From Clostridium sp. C8-1-8 (GTDB lineage: Bacteria > Bacillota > Clostridia > Clostridiales > Clostridiaceae), in assembly GCF_009928445.1 (NCBI RefSeq), contig NZ_JAABNO010000036.1:1-38243 (forward strand): a stretch of DNA of 38,243 nucleotides. Direction: 5' to 3'. Positions 25,237 through 32,177 of this stretch are shown piece after piece. Every line of letters begins with the position of its first letter. The first letter of the stretch is position 1. The notes below the pieces were generated by a model. The model was not told the origin of the DNA and did no database searches. It saw only the letters and a program-made list of their open reading frames with translations. Position numbers and translations under genes: made by a program.

Positions 25237-26163
25237 ATGAATATAAATGTTGTAATTAATCAAATGGTACAATTATTTCTTATTTTAGGCCTAGGCTATT
25301 TTCTTAATAAAATAAAGATTTTTGATGATAGTCTAAATCAAAAGCTTAATAAATTATTGCTTAATGTAACCACTCCAGCATTGGTTCTGGCTTCTGTAAG
25401 CTCAATTAAGCAAAATAACAATACTAATGAAGCATTATTTGTACTATTAGTATCAGTGATAATCTTCACACTACTACCAATAATAAGTTTTGCTTTAGTT
25501 AAGATACTGAGGATTCCCCGACACCAAAGAGGGTTATACATGTTTATGACTGTATTCTCAAATGTTGGTTTTATGGGTTTTCCAGTTATGAAAGCAATTT
25601 TTGGAAACGAAGCTGTATTTTATACCTCTATGTTTAATATGATATTTAATATATGGGTATTTACTTTTGGAATAATGCTTATAAATTATGGTACAAGCAA
25701 TAAAGTTTCCTTAAGCCCAAAAAGTCTTCTTTCGCCAGGAATAATATCTTCAATTATTGCTATTATAATTTACTTTTTAAATATTCCTGTACATCCAATA
25801 TTAAAATCATCTTTTGATATGGTTGGTAACATAACAACTCCAGTTGCAATGATGCTTATTGGTTCAACTTTAGCAAAACTTAATCTTAAAGAGGTATTTA
25901 CAGAACTAAGGATTTATCCTTATACAATTATAAAGCAGATTTTAATTCCTTTAGTTTCTTACCCTATTTTAAGATACTTTATAAATAGTCCATTAGTTTT
26001 AGGTGTAGCACTTATCAATCTAGCTATGCCTGTAGGAAACATAGCTGTACTCTTCGCCAATCAGTATGACGGCGATGTAGATCTTGCTGCAAAGTCAGTA
26101 TTTATAACTACACTGCTATCTGTTTTTACAATTCCATTGATTGTAGCTATGTTCTTAACATAA
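25237..26163 (+). CDS. AEC family transporter
   Basis: A 308-residue membrane protein with ten predicted helices in the auxin-efflux-carrier layout. The first half contains MTVFSNVGFMGFPVMKAIFG and the crossover region, and the second half begins near SPGIISSIIAIIIYFLN and ends with MPVGNIAVLFANQYDGDVDL. Bacterial members export or import small organic acids such as malate or malonate; the substrate here is unknown. ATG 25237 follows AGGAG. The DJ-1-like gene begins 57 bases later without a terminator, so the two likely form an operon. Confidence 0.9.
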   Translation: MNINVVINQMVQLFLILGLGYFLNKIKIFDDSLNQKLNKLLLNVTTPALVLASVSSIKQNNNTNEALFVLLVSVIIFTLLPIISFALVKILRIPRHQRGLYMFMTVFSNVGFMGFPVMKAIFGNEAVFYTSMFNMIFNIWVFTFGIMLINYGTSNKVSLSPKSLLSPGIISSIIAIIIYFLNIPVHPILKSSFDMVGNITTPVAMMLIGSTLAKLNLKEVFTELRIYPYTIIKQILIPLVSYPILRYFINSPLVLGVALINLAMPVGNIAVLFANQYDGDVDLAAKSVFITTLLSVFTIPLIVAMFLT

Positions 26164-26220
26164 CTATAAATAAAGGTGTCTATTCTTATCATTAACTAAT
26201 AAATTAAGGAGGAAATATTT

Positions 26221-26823
26221 ATGAGCGAAAATAAAAAGGCTGCAATAATTATATATCCACAGTTTAGTAATTATGAAATAAGCATAGTGTCAGCAATTTT
26301 TAGAGCTTTTGAAAAGGAAATCACCGTTTTCTCTGCAGACAGAAGCGTTGTTGATAGTGAGGAAGGGTTTCACTTTATACCAGACAAGACTTTAGAGGAA
26401 TTCGTGTTAGAGGATTATGATTGTTTAATCTTACCTGGAATGTGGTGTTTTCCAGATGTTTTGAAAAACTCAAAATATATTAATTTCCTATCTCAACTTA
26501 AAGATAAAAGCAGTTTAATAATTGGTAGCATATCTAGCTCGCCTATTCTACTAGCAAAGGCTGGAGTACTTAACGGTAAAAAGTTTTGCGCTGGTTTATT
26601 TGAGGAAGACATAGATCAATATGCTTTTATTAACAAAGAAAATTTAGTAAGAGCTCCACTTGTCATTGATGGGAATATAATAACTGCTATGGGGTCAGCA
26701 TATAGGGAATTTGCAATAGAAATTGGACGTAAATTAAACTTTAACTGTGGAGAAGAGTGGTTTAGCGGCATCAGAAGGCCAATAAAATCTGAGGATTATA
26801 TATTCTACAGAAATCCTAGATAA
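26221..26823 (+). CDS. DJ-1/PfpI family protein lacking the nucleophile Cys
   Basis: A 200-residue protein of the DJ-1/PfpI fold: AAIIIYPQFSNYEI at the start with the conserved Glu19, DYDCLILPG at 65-73, and the nucleophile-elbow region LIIGSISSSPILLAKAG at 99-115. In the family the elbow usually reads AICxxPxxLAxAG; here Ser105 replaces the Cys. The protein may therefore not have the usual thiol-dependent hydratase, amidase or deglycase activity. ATG 26221 follows AAGGAGGAAA. Co-transcription with the AEC transporter suggests a linked metabolite role. Confidence 0.84.
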   Translation: MSENKKAAIIIYPQFSNYEISIVSAIFRAFEKEITVFSADRSVVDSEEGFHFIPDKTLEEFVLEDYDCLILPGMWCFPDVLKNSKYINFLSQLKDKSSLIIGSISSSPILLAKAGVLNGKKFCAGLFEEDIDQYAFINKENLVRAPLVIDGNIITAMGSAYREFAIEIGRKLNFNCGEEWFSGIRRPIKSEDYIFYRNPR

Positions 26824-26857
26824 CAATCTTCCCTTTTAAAATTCGGAAAGCAAATAT

Positions 26858-26928
26858 CAGTTCTTTTTCCCTGTTTATCAAAAAAACTATTTTTCACTTA
26901 ATATTGCTAGGTTTGACTAATAAAAATT
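26858..26928. repeat. Dispersed intergenic repeat, partial copy C
   Basis: TTCTTTTTCCCTGTTTATC followed later by AATATTGCTAGGTTTGACTA matches the right half of the repeat at 20161-20290 (shared CTGTTTA and ATATTGCTA-GTTT-ACTA). The bases to the left are only loosely similar. It begins 35 bases after the DJ-1-like gene. Confidence 0.5.
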
Positions 26929-26956
26929 ATATGATTATCTAGACAGTAAAAAATTA

Positions 26957-26992
26957 AGGAACATACTTATTATACATATTGCGTATGTTCCT
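26957..26992. terminator. Hairpin, probable terminator
   Basis: AGGAACATAC (26957-26966) and GTATGTTCCT (26983-26992) form a perfect 10-bp stem with a 16-nt loop, between the DJ-1-like gene and the convergent metG gene. The T-rich tract after it is interrupted. Confidence 0.5.
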
Positions 26993-27152
26993 CATAATTC
27001 TTTTAGACTATTTTCCTTAACGAAAGGTCTATTATATACTTATTTTATATAATGTTAATAAACTTTTTTTGAAATAGCTAAATTATAAGATAATCATATT
27101 TATTTACTATATCTTTAACATACTATTTCAAATTAACCATATCTATACTAAT

Positions 27153-28781
27153 TTAGTCACAGTTTTTTATCTTTTTCGCTTCACGCTCAATAATTTCTTT
27201 ATCCAGTCTTTCAAAAAGTATCTGTGAGTCACCAATTGCAGTCTCCTCTTCTAGTTCAATTTCTTTCCAAAGCGAGCTACATACTCCAAACCAGCTTTTT
27301 ACCTTTTCTGAAGACTCAGGTAAGAAGGGGTTAAGTATGTTAGCTATATTTATTATTGAATACAAACAGTTATATAACGTGTTACAACATTTATTTATAT
27401 CAGTATTTATTGTAATCCAAGGTGAATTCTCATCAAAATACTTATTTATACTTCTTATAAATTCAAAGGTATCTTCCAGAGCAATTTTTAAGTTGCCTTT
27501 CTCTATACAATTGCCTACCCTGTCATATAATTTCTTTATTTTATCTTCTATTTCTATATCTACTGCTCCTTTTGGAACTTTACTTTCAAAATATTTCTTT
27601 GTAAAAACCAAGGTTCTATTTACCAGATTACCATAGGCTCCTAACAGTTCACTGTTGTTACTATTTACGAATTCTCTCCAAGAGAAGTCTGTATCTCTCT
27701 TTTCAGGAGCATTTATCAAGAAGAAATATCTTAAAGCATCACTGTTATAGTTATCAATAATATCTGGAACCCAGACTGCATAATTTTTACTTGTTGATAT
27801 CTTTTTGCCTTCTAAAGTTAGATACTCACTAGAAATAATTCTATCTGGTAGCTTCTCATAGCCAATACCTTTTATTAGAGCTGGTAGAATAATCGAGTGA
27901 AAGGGAATATTATCTTTCCCATGAATATAATAAGCTAAAGCCTCTTTATCCCAAAAACATCTATAATTTTTATTATTTTCTAATGCCCACCTTTTACTAA
28001 CAGTAAAATAACCTAACACAGCATCAATCCATACATAAACTTTTTTATCCTCAAAGCCTTTTACCGGGATATCTATACCTAAGGACAAATCCCTTGAAAT
28101 AGCTCTATCACAAAGTCCTTCATCTAGATACCTTTCAGTATTATTAACTGCATTAATTCTCCAATTGCTTTTATTCCTCTCTAAGTTTTCTCTAATTGGA
28201 CTTTCAAAACTAGATAAAGCAAAGTATAACTGCTTGGCGCTTTTCACTACAGGTTCGCTGTTACATAGTTTACATTTTCTTTCCGATAAATCAAGGGGAT
28301 CAAGAAGTGTACCACAATTATCACACTGATCACCTCTTGCAATAGAATTACATTTAGGACATCTTCCCTCTACATATCTATCAGGTAAAAATTGATGGCA
28401 GCTTTGGCAATATAGCTGCTCCACTTTTTTTTCATATATAAAGTTTTTATCATAAAGTAAACTTATTATATCTTTAACCTCATCTTTATGGAACTCCTCA
28501 TCAGTCCTTGAGTAATAATCATAAGAAAAATTAAGTTTATCAAAACAATACTTAAACTCTTTATGATATCTATCTGCTATATTCTTTGGTGACACCTTCT
28601 CTTTTTTTGCTCTTATAGCTATAGGGGTTCCATGACAATCACTTCCTGAAACATACAGTACGTTATCCCCTTTTGCTCTATAATATCTTGCTATTACATC
28701 TCCTGGTAACAATGCAGCAATATGACCAATATGCAACGAGCCATTAGCATAAGGCCATGCACCTCCAATAAAAATATTCAT
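27153..28781 (-). CDS. metG: Methionyl-tRNA synthetase, four-CxxC type without C-terminal domain
   Basis: A 542-residue class I MetRS that charges tRNA-Met. HIGH-type motif HIGH is at 17-20, and the KMSKS-type loop is KISTS at 327-331. The connective peptide has four CxxC knuckles (C125/128, C141/144, C153/156, C170/173), as in the two-zinc E. coli/archaeal type, while many Firmicutes use a form with fewer cysteines and a C-terminal tRNA-binding domain. The C-terminal domain is absent here. The frame opens at TTG 28787, but AAGGAGG places the start at ATG 28781. A Met-specific T-box precedes it. It may be a second MetRS; this cannot be tested within the window. Confidence 0.94.
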   Translation of the reverse strand: MNIFIGGAWPYANGSLHIGHIAALLPGDVIARYYRAKGDNVLYVSGSDCHGTPIAIRAKKEKVSPKNIADRYHKEFKYCFDKLNFSYDYYSRTDEEFHKDEVKDIISLLYDKNFIYEKKVEQLYCQSCHQFLPDRYVEGRCPKCNSIARGDQCDNCGTLLDPLDLSERKCKLCNSEPVVKSAKQLYFALSSFESPIRENLERNKSNWRINAVNNTERYLDEGLCDRAISRDLSLGIDIPVKGFEDKKVYVWIDAVLGYFTVSKRWALENNKNYRCFWDKEALAYYIHGKDNIPFHSIILPALIKGIGYEKLPDRIISSEYLTLEGKKISTSKNYAVWVPDIIDNYNSDALRYFFLINAPEKRDTDFSWREFVNSNNSELLGAYGNLVNRTLVFTKKYFESKVPKGAVDIEIEDKIKKLYDRVGNCIEKGNLKIALEDTFEFIRSINKYFDENSPWITINTDINKCCNTLYNCLYSIINIANILNPFLPESSEKVKSWFGVCSSLWKEIELEEETAIGDSQILFERLDKEIIEREAKKIKNCD

Positions 28782-28841
28782 AAACAACTCCTCCTTTATA
28801 TTTCTCTTAACAATAAAAAGTTTTGTACTGATTTTAACAAC

Positions 28842-29122
28842 AAAAAAACTCCCGTCCTAAGAAATAAATCTTAGGAACGAGAGTAAAACTTCGTGTTACC
28901 ATCCTATTTTACATATACCTCACAGCATATGCCTCTTCAAGTACGTCATAAATCTATGATTATACTCTATCACTATAACGGGTGATTCCGTTGCAGCCTA
29001 AATCAAAAGTCTCGGTGCACTGCTCCAAGGCCATTTTCACTTTAATATCCTATGCGCCCTCTCACCAAACGGCAACTCTCTGTATAAGTATTTTTAAAGT
29101 TACTTTCCTTTTCATTGCATTT
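28842..29122 (-). promoter_or_regulatory. T-box leader, methionine specific
   Basis: A minus-strand T-box riboswitch. The T-box GGATGGTAACACG is at 28904-28892. Stem I elements AGAGAGTTGCC and TTTGGTGAGAG lie upstream, and GTGAAAATGGCC carries the specifier ATG at 29034-29032. The terminator at 28884-28842 is CTCTCGTTCCTAAGA / TCTTAGGACGGGAG followed by TTTTTTT. It lies only 60 bases from the metG start, in contrast with 230 bases in lysS. Confidence 0.94.
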
Positions 29123-29128
29123 TAGTAA

Positions 29129-29157
29129 ATTATACTCTTCAAAATAATATTTGTCAA
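29129..29157 (-). promoter_or_regulatory. Consensus promoter of the metG T-box transcript
   Basis: On the minus strand TTGACA (29157-29152), a 17-base spacer and TATAAT (29134-29129): a full sigma-A consensus promoter placed just upstream of the T-box leader. Confidence 0.85.
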
Positions 29158-29285
29158 AGCCTTACTCTATTGACTATTTTTAATAATTTCAAAACCATTT
29201 CAATACGGCTTCACTAGAAAAACTCAAGTTATATATTTTCATACAGATTAATAAAATTACATTTTATTCACTACTTAAAATATAA

Positions 29286-29315
29286 TTGAACATTCTAATG
29301 ATTAATAAATATACT
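29286..29315 (+). promoter_or_regulatory. Possible promoter of the 29345 gene
   Basis: TTGAAC (29286-29291), an 18-base spacer and TATACT (29310-29315), about 30 bases before ATG 29345. It is a reasonable sigma-A-type match. Confidence 0.5.
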
Positions 29316-29344
29316 ATACTGTATCATTTTTTAGGAGATAATTC

Positions 29345-29773
29345 ATGGAAAACAATATTTCAGTGCGGCGTTCTGGAAATACGGCTTTAGACTTGGCATT
29401 AATAGAAAAGGAAAAAGTAGCAGCCTTCACTATCATATTAGGCTATACAATTCTTATAATATCAGCTAATAAAGAAAGAGATATACTAATTCAAAGAGAG
29501 CAAGGGCTTAAGCCTCAAAACGAGTCAGATCCAACTAGATTAGTGGTACTCTCCAGTATAATGACACTTCTTGCTAATACTTTACTAGGTGATATTGCTT
29601 ATTCTAGGCTTAGAGAGCTGGAGAGAAATATTAGCTCAGGAGAAAGTAATTTTTCAATTTTTCCCAATCTAAACATAACAAGAGGATATTCTATTATAAT
29701 TTTAGGAAATATACTTAAGACGATTGGAGTTATTCAAAGAGCAAATGAGCAGGCTCAAATAACAGTACTATAA
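29345..29773 (+). CDS. Membrane protein, unknown function
   Basis: A 142-residue protein with hydrophobic segments at about residues 25-41, 70-84 and 111-128 and an internal charged region (NKERDILIQREQGLKPQNES). The start ATG 29345 follows TTAGGAGATAA and its own promoter, and it ends before a strong terminator, so it is a real monocistronic gene. I do not recognise the family. It lies divergent from the metG T-box leader and convergent with the MFS transporter. Confidence 0.7.
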   Translation: MENNISVRRSGNTALDLALIEKEKVAAFTIILGYTILIISANKERDILIQREQGLKPQNESDPTRLVVLSSIMTLLANTLLGDIAYSRLRELERNISSGESNFSIFPNLNITRGYSIIILGNILKTIGVIQRANEQAQITVL

Positions 29774-29793
29774 CTTAATACATCCCTTCTAAC

Positions 29794-29840
29794 ATAAAAT
29801 AAAATTTGTGCTACCACTTGTTGCACAAATTTTATTTTAT
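29794..29840. terminator. Strong bidirectional terminator
   Basis: An 18-bp perfect stem: ATAAAATAAAATTTGTGC (29794-29811) with its complement at 29823-29840 and an 11-nt loop. It is A-rich on the left and T-rich on the right, so it can serve both convergent genes. Confidence 0.9.
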
Positions 29841-29865
29841 TAACTATTTCTTATTTATTATTTAT

Positions 29866-31170
29866 TTAATCAATCCTGTCGTCCAGCACTTTAATATGCT
29901 TATCTGCTTTAAACAAACAGCAGCCTAAAAACCCTAGAATGGCTATTATAACATATATAAGTGCATTTCCTGCACCACTACCCCTGCCTACAACCCTTGA
30001 AAGGATTTGTTGCAGTGGCGAAGTTGTATTCATAAATGGATTCAAGATTCTATCTGTAGCAATCCCACCTATAAGATATCCTAAAGGAATAGTAAAATAT
30101 TGTAGCGTGTTCCTTGCTGAAAACACTCTTCCTTGCAACTCTACTGGCACCTTTGTTCTCATAAAGTACTCTACATTGGCTGTTAGAAAAGGAACCATAC
30201 TATTTCCTAAAAACACTGCTACAGTCCATACATAATAACTTCTTCCTATTCCAAGCATGCTATTGCAAACTAAAAAGGAAAACAGCATTGAGTTAATTAT
30301 GATAGGGACTCTTCTTTTAGGCTCCTTCATTATGGTTACTAATAAGCTTCCAAAAATCCCAGCCACTCCTATAGCTCCAAGTACTATGCCAAGCTCATAT
30401 TTATTATTTCCATTTCTAGATAATACCATTGGCGTAAAGTTTGAATTATAAATTGCAGCAATAAGATTTACAAAAGCCATGTATATTATAAGATGAAATA
30501 TATCTTTTTTATTTATAATATATGCAAGTCCTTGTTTACAACTGTCTATGACTCCTAGGTTACTTTGCTGACCTTTTATAATATTCTTTGGAATATGAAC
30601 AAAAACAAGTAATGACATAAAGGCAAATATAAATGTACATAAGTCAGTAAAAATGATTGCCTCAATTTTTAGGAATGTATATAATAATGAGGCTACCGTC
30701 GGTGCAAAAGTTGTGTTAAAGGCTGTTGCAAAAGAACGTATTCCGCTTATCTTAGTGTAATACTTCTTTGGAACAATCATTGATATTACCACATTTGAAG
30801 CAGGATCTTGAAAAGAATCTACCACTCCAAAGGTAAAATTTATTAAATATAAGCAACTCATGTTTAGCATGTTTGAAAACAGCAAGGCTAATGTAATTAC
30901 TGATAATATTGTTTCAACAGCATTACATATAAGCATAACCTTTTTTTTATTTATTCCATCAATAAAACTTCCTGAAATAAAACTAAGCAATATAGATGGC
31001 AACAGTGTACATATGGTCAATGCAGAAGTAGAAAGTACTGATCCACTTTTATCATATACCCACATAATTAAGCCATAGCTTGTTATCTTACTGCCAAACT
31101 GAGAAATAAATTGTCCAAGTTGTAATATATAAAAATTCCTTAATTCATTAATATTATTGTTTTTTGACAT
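29866..31170 (-). CDS. MFS transporter, macrolide-efflux/EntS-like group
   Basis: A 434-residue major facilitator with about 12 helices. It starts RNFYILQLGQFISQFGSKIT, a beginning typical of MFS_3 (MefA/EntS-type) exporters. A loop motif FIDGINKKKVMLI follows helix 2, replacing the usual GxxxDRxGRR by DGINKKK, and QGRVFSARNTLQYF lies in the second half. It should be a proton-driven exporter of a small molecule or drug. ATG 31170 follows AGAGGTGGAG. It is read divergently from the hflX leader, about 400 bases away, so a shared antibiotic-response theme is possible but unproven. Confidence 0.88.
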   Translation of the reverse strand: MSKNNNINELRNFYILQLGQFISQFGSKITSYGLIMWVYDKSGSVLSTSALTICTLLPSILLSFISGSFIDGINKKKVMLICNAVETILSVITLALLFSNMLNMSCLYLINFTFGVVDSFQDPASNVVISMIVPKKYYTKISGIRSFATAFNTTFAPTVASLLYTFLKIEAIIFTDLCTFIFAFMSLLVFVHIPKNIIKGQQSNLGVIDSCKQGLAYIINKKDIFHLIIYMAFVNLIAAIYNSNFTPMVLSRNGNNKYELGIVLGAIGVAGIFGSLLVTIMKEPKRRVPIIINSMLFSFLVCNSMLGIGRSYYVWTVAVFLGNSMVPFLTANVEYFMRTKVPVELQGRVFSARNTLQYFTIPLGYLIGGIATDRILNPFMNTTSPLQQILSRVVGRGSGAGNALIYVIIAILGFLGCCLFKADKHIKVLDDRID

Positions 31171-31574
31171 GTTAACTCCACCTCTTTAATTGATATAATC
31201 TCTTCAAGAACATAGGAAAGTCTGGTTCATTTCTGTCCTAACATTCCATTTTGCCATAAAAATCTTATACTCTTGAAAAGTATTATTTGTCATATAATTA
31301 AAGCTGCAAAGTCAAAATCAATAGCTTACTACTCCATGCAATTACTATCTATAATGACTTTGCATGGAGATATTACAATACAAAATTTCATGATATCACC
31401 TCAATATTTTGCAATATTATGTTTATTAATATTATATTATCAAATAATAAACCAACTATCATTGGTATTATAACTTATTAGTAAATAATACGCAATATTA
31501 CACATATTGCCTTATGGTCATCTCTACTTTGGTACATGTCAGTACATCTTTTGTATACTTTTCCAAAAAAGGTA
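31171..31574. other. Divergent region between the MFS gene and the hflX leader
   Basis: I find no supported protein gene. It holds two overlapping, mutually exclusive hairpins at 31306-31369 and presumably the MFS promoter. A 66-codon frame beginning with TTG at 31273 has no ribosome binding site and is not called. Confidence 0.45.
31306..31369. repeat. Two overlapping alternative hairpins
   Basis: GCAAAGTCA (31306-31314) is inverted at 31355-31363, and CTCCATGCAA (31332-31341) is inverted at 31360-31369. The two right arms share TTGC, so only one hairpin can form at a time. No coding role is evident. Confidence 0.5.
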
Positions 31575-31603
31575 TTTACAACAGATAAGATATGCTCTAT
31601 AAT
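31575..31603 (+). promoter_or_regulatory. Promoter of the hflX leader transcript
   Basis: TTTACA (31575-31580), exactly 17 bases, then TATAAT (31598-31603). Transcription would start near 31610, leaving about 29 nt before the 21-codon ORF. It is the best promoter upstream of hflX and lies about 570 bases from it. Confidence 0.8.
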
Positions 31604-31638
31604 GAAGTCAATAAATGTTCTGAAAGGAGACTGTTACG

Positions 31639-31704
31639 ATGTCAAATTCAAAATTAAGACTTATGAAAATCAAATCATCAAAATCTACAGTCTGCTGTCA
31701 GTAA
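31639..31704 (+). CDS. 21-residue leader peptide ORF upstream of hflX
   Basis: ATG 31639 is preceded by AAAGGAGA at 31623-31630 with normal spacing and reads 21 codons to TAA at 31702-31704. The peptide begins MSNSKLRLMKIK and ends KSTVCCQ. It is basic and serine/lysine-rich, with a terminal Cys-Cys-Gln. It has no signal peptide. It lies directly between a good promoter and a series of terminators, which suggests a leader (attenuator) peptide rather than a free-standing product. Its final codons include AGTCTGC (31689-31695), complementary to the first arm of the terminator at 31757. A secreted or signalling role cannot be excluded. Confidence 0.65.
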   Translation: MSNSKLRLMKIKSSKSTVCCQ

Positions 31705-31710
31705 TTGGAG

Positions 31711-31736
31711 TATATTATTATTTATAATATATTTTT
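31711..31736 (+). terminator. AT-only hairpin with T-run after the leader ORF
   Basis: TATATTAT (31711-31718) and ATAATATA (31724-31731) pair, followed by TTTTT. The stem starts 7 bases after the leader ORF stop, so a terminating ribosome would cover it. It is weak on its own because it has no G-C pairs. Confidence 0.45.
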
Positions 31737-31754
31737 GATTTAATATGTAAATTT

Positions 31755-31783
31755 AGACCGCAGACTAACTATCTGCGGTTTTC
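31755..31783 (+). terminator. Terminator 1 of the hflX leader
   Basis: ACCGCAGA (31757-31764) and TCTGCGGT (31772-31779) form an 8-bp stem with a 7-nt loop, followed by TTTCTT. Its left arm also contains GCAGACT, complementary to AGTCTGC in the leader ORF. Confidence 0.85.
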
Positions 31784-31868
31784 TTATATTACAAAATAGT
31801 TGTAGGTAAGAACTTTAATCTATTGATTAATCTCTTTTGTCTATCCTTATTATTTTAGTATATTAGTT

Positions 31869-31894
31869 CCGCAGATAAAATCTGCGGTTTTTTT
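31869..31894 (+). terminator. Terminator 2 of the hflX leader
   Basis: CCGCAGAT (31869-31876), loop AAA, ATCTGCGG (31880-31887), then seven T. It uses the same CCGCAGA/TCTGCGG arms as terminator 1. Confidence 0.9.
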
Positions 31895-31918
31895 ATTTGC
31901 TTATAAAGTGGTACTGCT

Positions 31919-31975
31919 AAAACCGCAAAACAATGGACTAATCTAATAGTTTTCATTGTTTCTGCGGTTTTTATA
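31919..31975 (+). terminator. Terminator 3 of the hflX leader
   Basis: AAAACCGCA (31919-31927) pairs with TGCGGTTTT (31963-31971), and ACAATG (31930-31935) with CATTGT (31954-31959), around an 18-nt loop. It ends in TTTTTAT. It again ends with TCTGCGGTTTTT. Confidence 0.85.
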
Positions 31976-32037
31976 TATTCAATATTTTCTATTACTGATA
32001 AGTATGTACCACTTCATAGTTTTAGGGGGAGTTAGAG

Positions 32038-32052
32038 ATGAGCACTATTTAA
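32038..32052 (+). CDS. Four-codon upstream ORF (Met-Ser-Thr-Ile)
   Basis: ATG 32038 follows AGGGGGAG (32024-32031) with 6-base spacing and reads ATG AGC ACT ATT TAA. The strong ribosome binding site ahead of such a short frame is unlikely to be accidental, though that cannot be proven here. It lies about 125 bases before hflX, after the last terminator, and may sense initiation or early elongation. Confidence 0.4.
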   Translation: MSTI

Positions 32053-32177
32053 GTTTTGCCAAGGCATAAGATTAATATAGATAATCACTATTTTCATTTA
32101 GATTAAAGTACTGAATTGAAATTCAGTGATTAAACAAAACAAAGTTAAAAAACAATAAATTTACTGGAGGAAATTAT

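Noticed and set aside
27337..27636. 99-codon plus-strand frame inside metG
   Set aside because: It is antisense to a well-conserved synthetase gene and has no ribosome binding site.
31273..31473. 66-codon plus-strand frame starting at TTG in the MFS-hflX intergenic region
   Set aside because: No ribosome binding site, composition like non-coding AT-rich sequence, and it runs through the alternative hairpins.
31536..31727. 63-codon plus-strand frame overlapping the leader ORF
   Set aside because: It starts before the -10 element of the predicted promoter and lacks a Shine-Dalgarno; the 21-codon ORF in another frame has both signals.
31755..31975. Three CCGCAGA hairpins considered as a CRISPR array
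   Set aside because: Each is a self-complementary hairpin with a T-run, spacing is irregular and no spacer/repeat unit of 28-37 bases exists.
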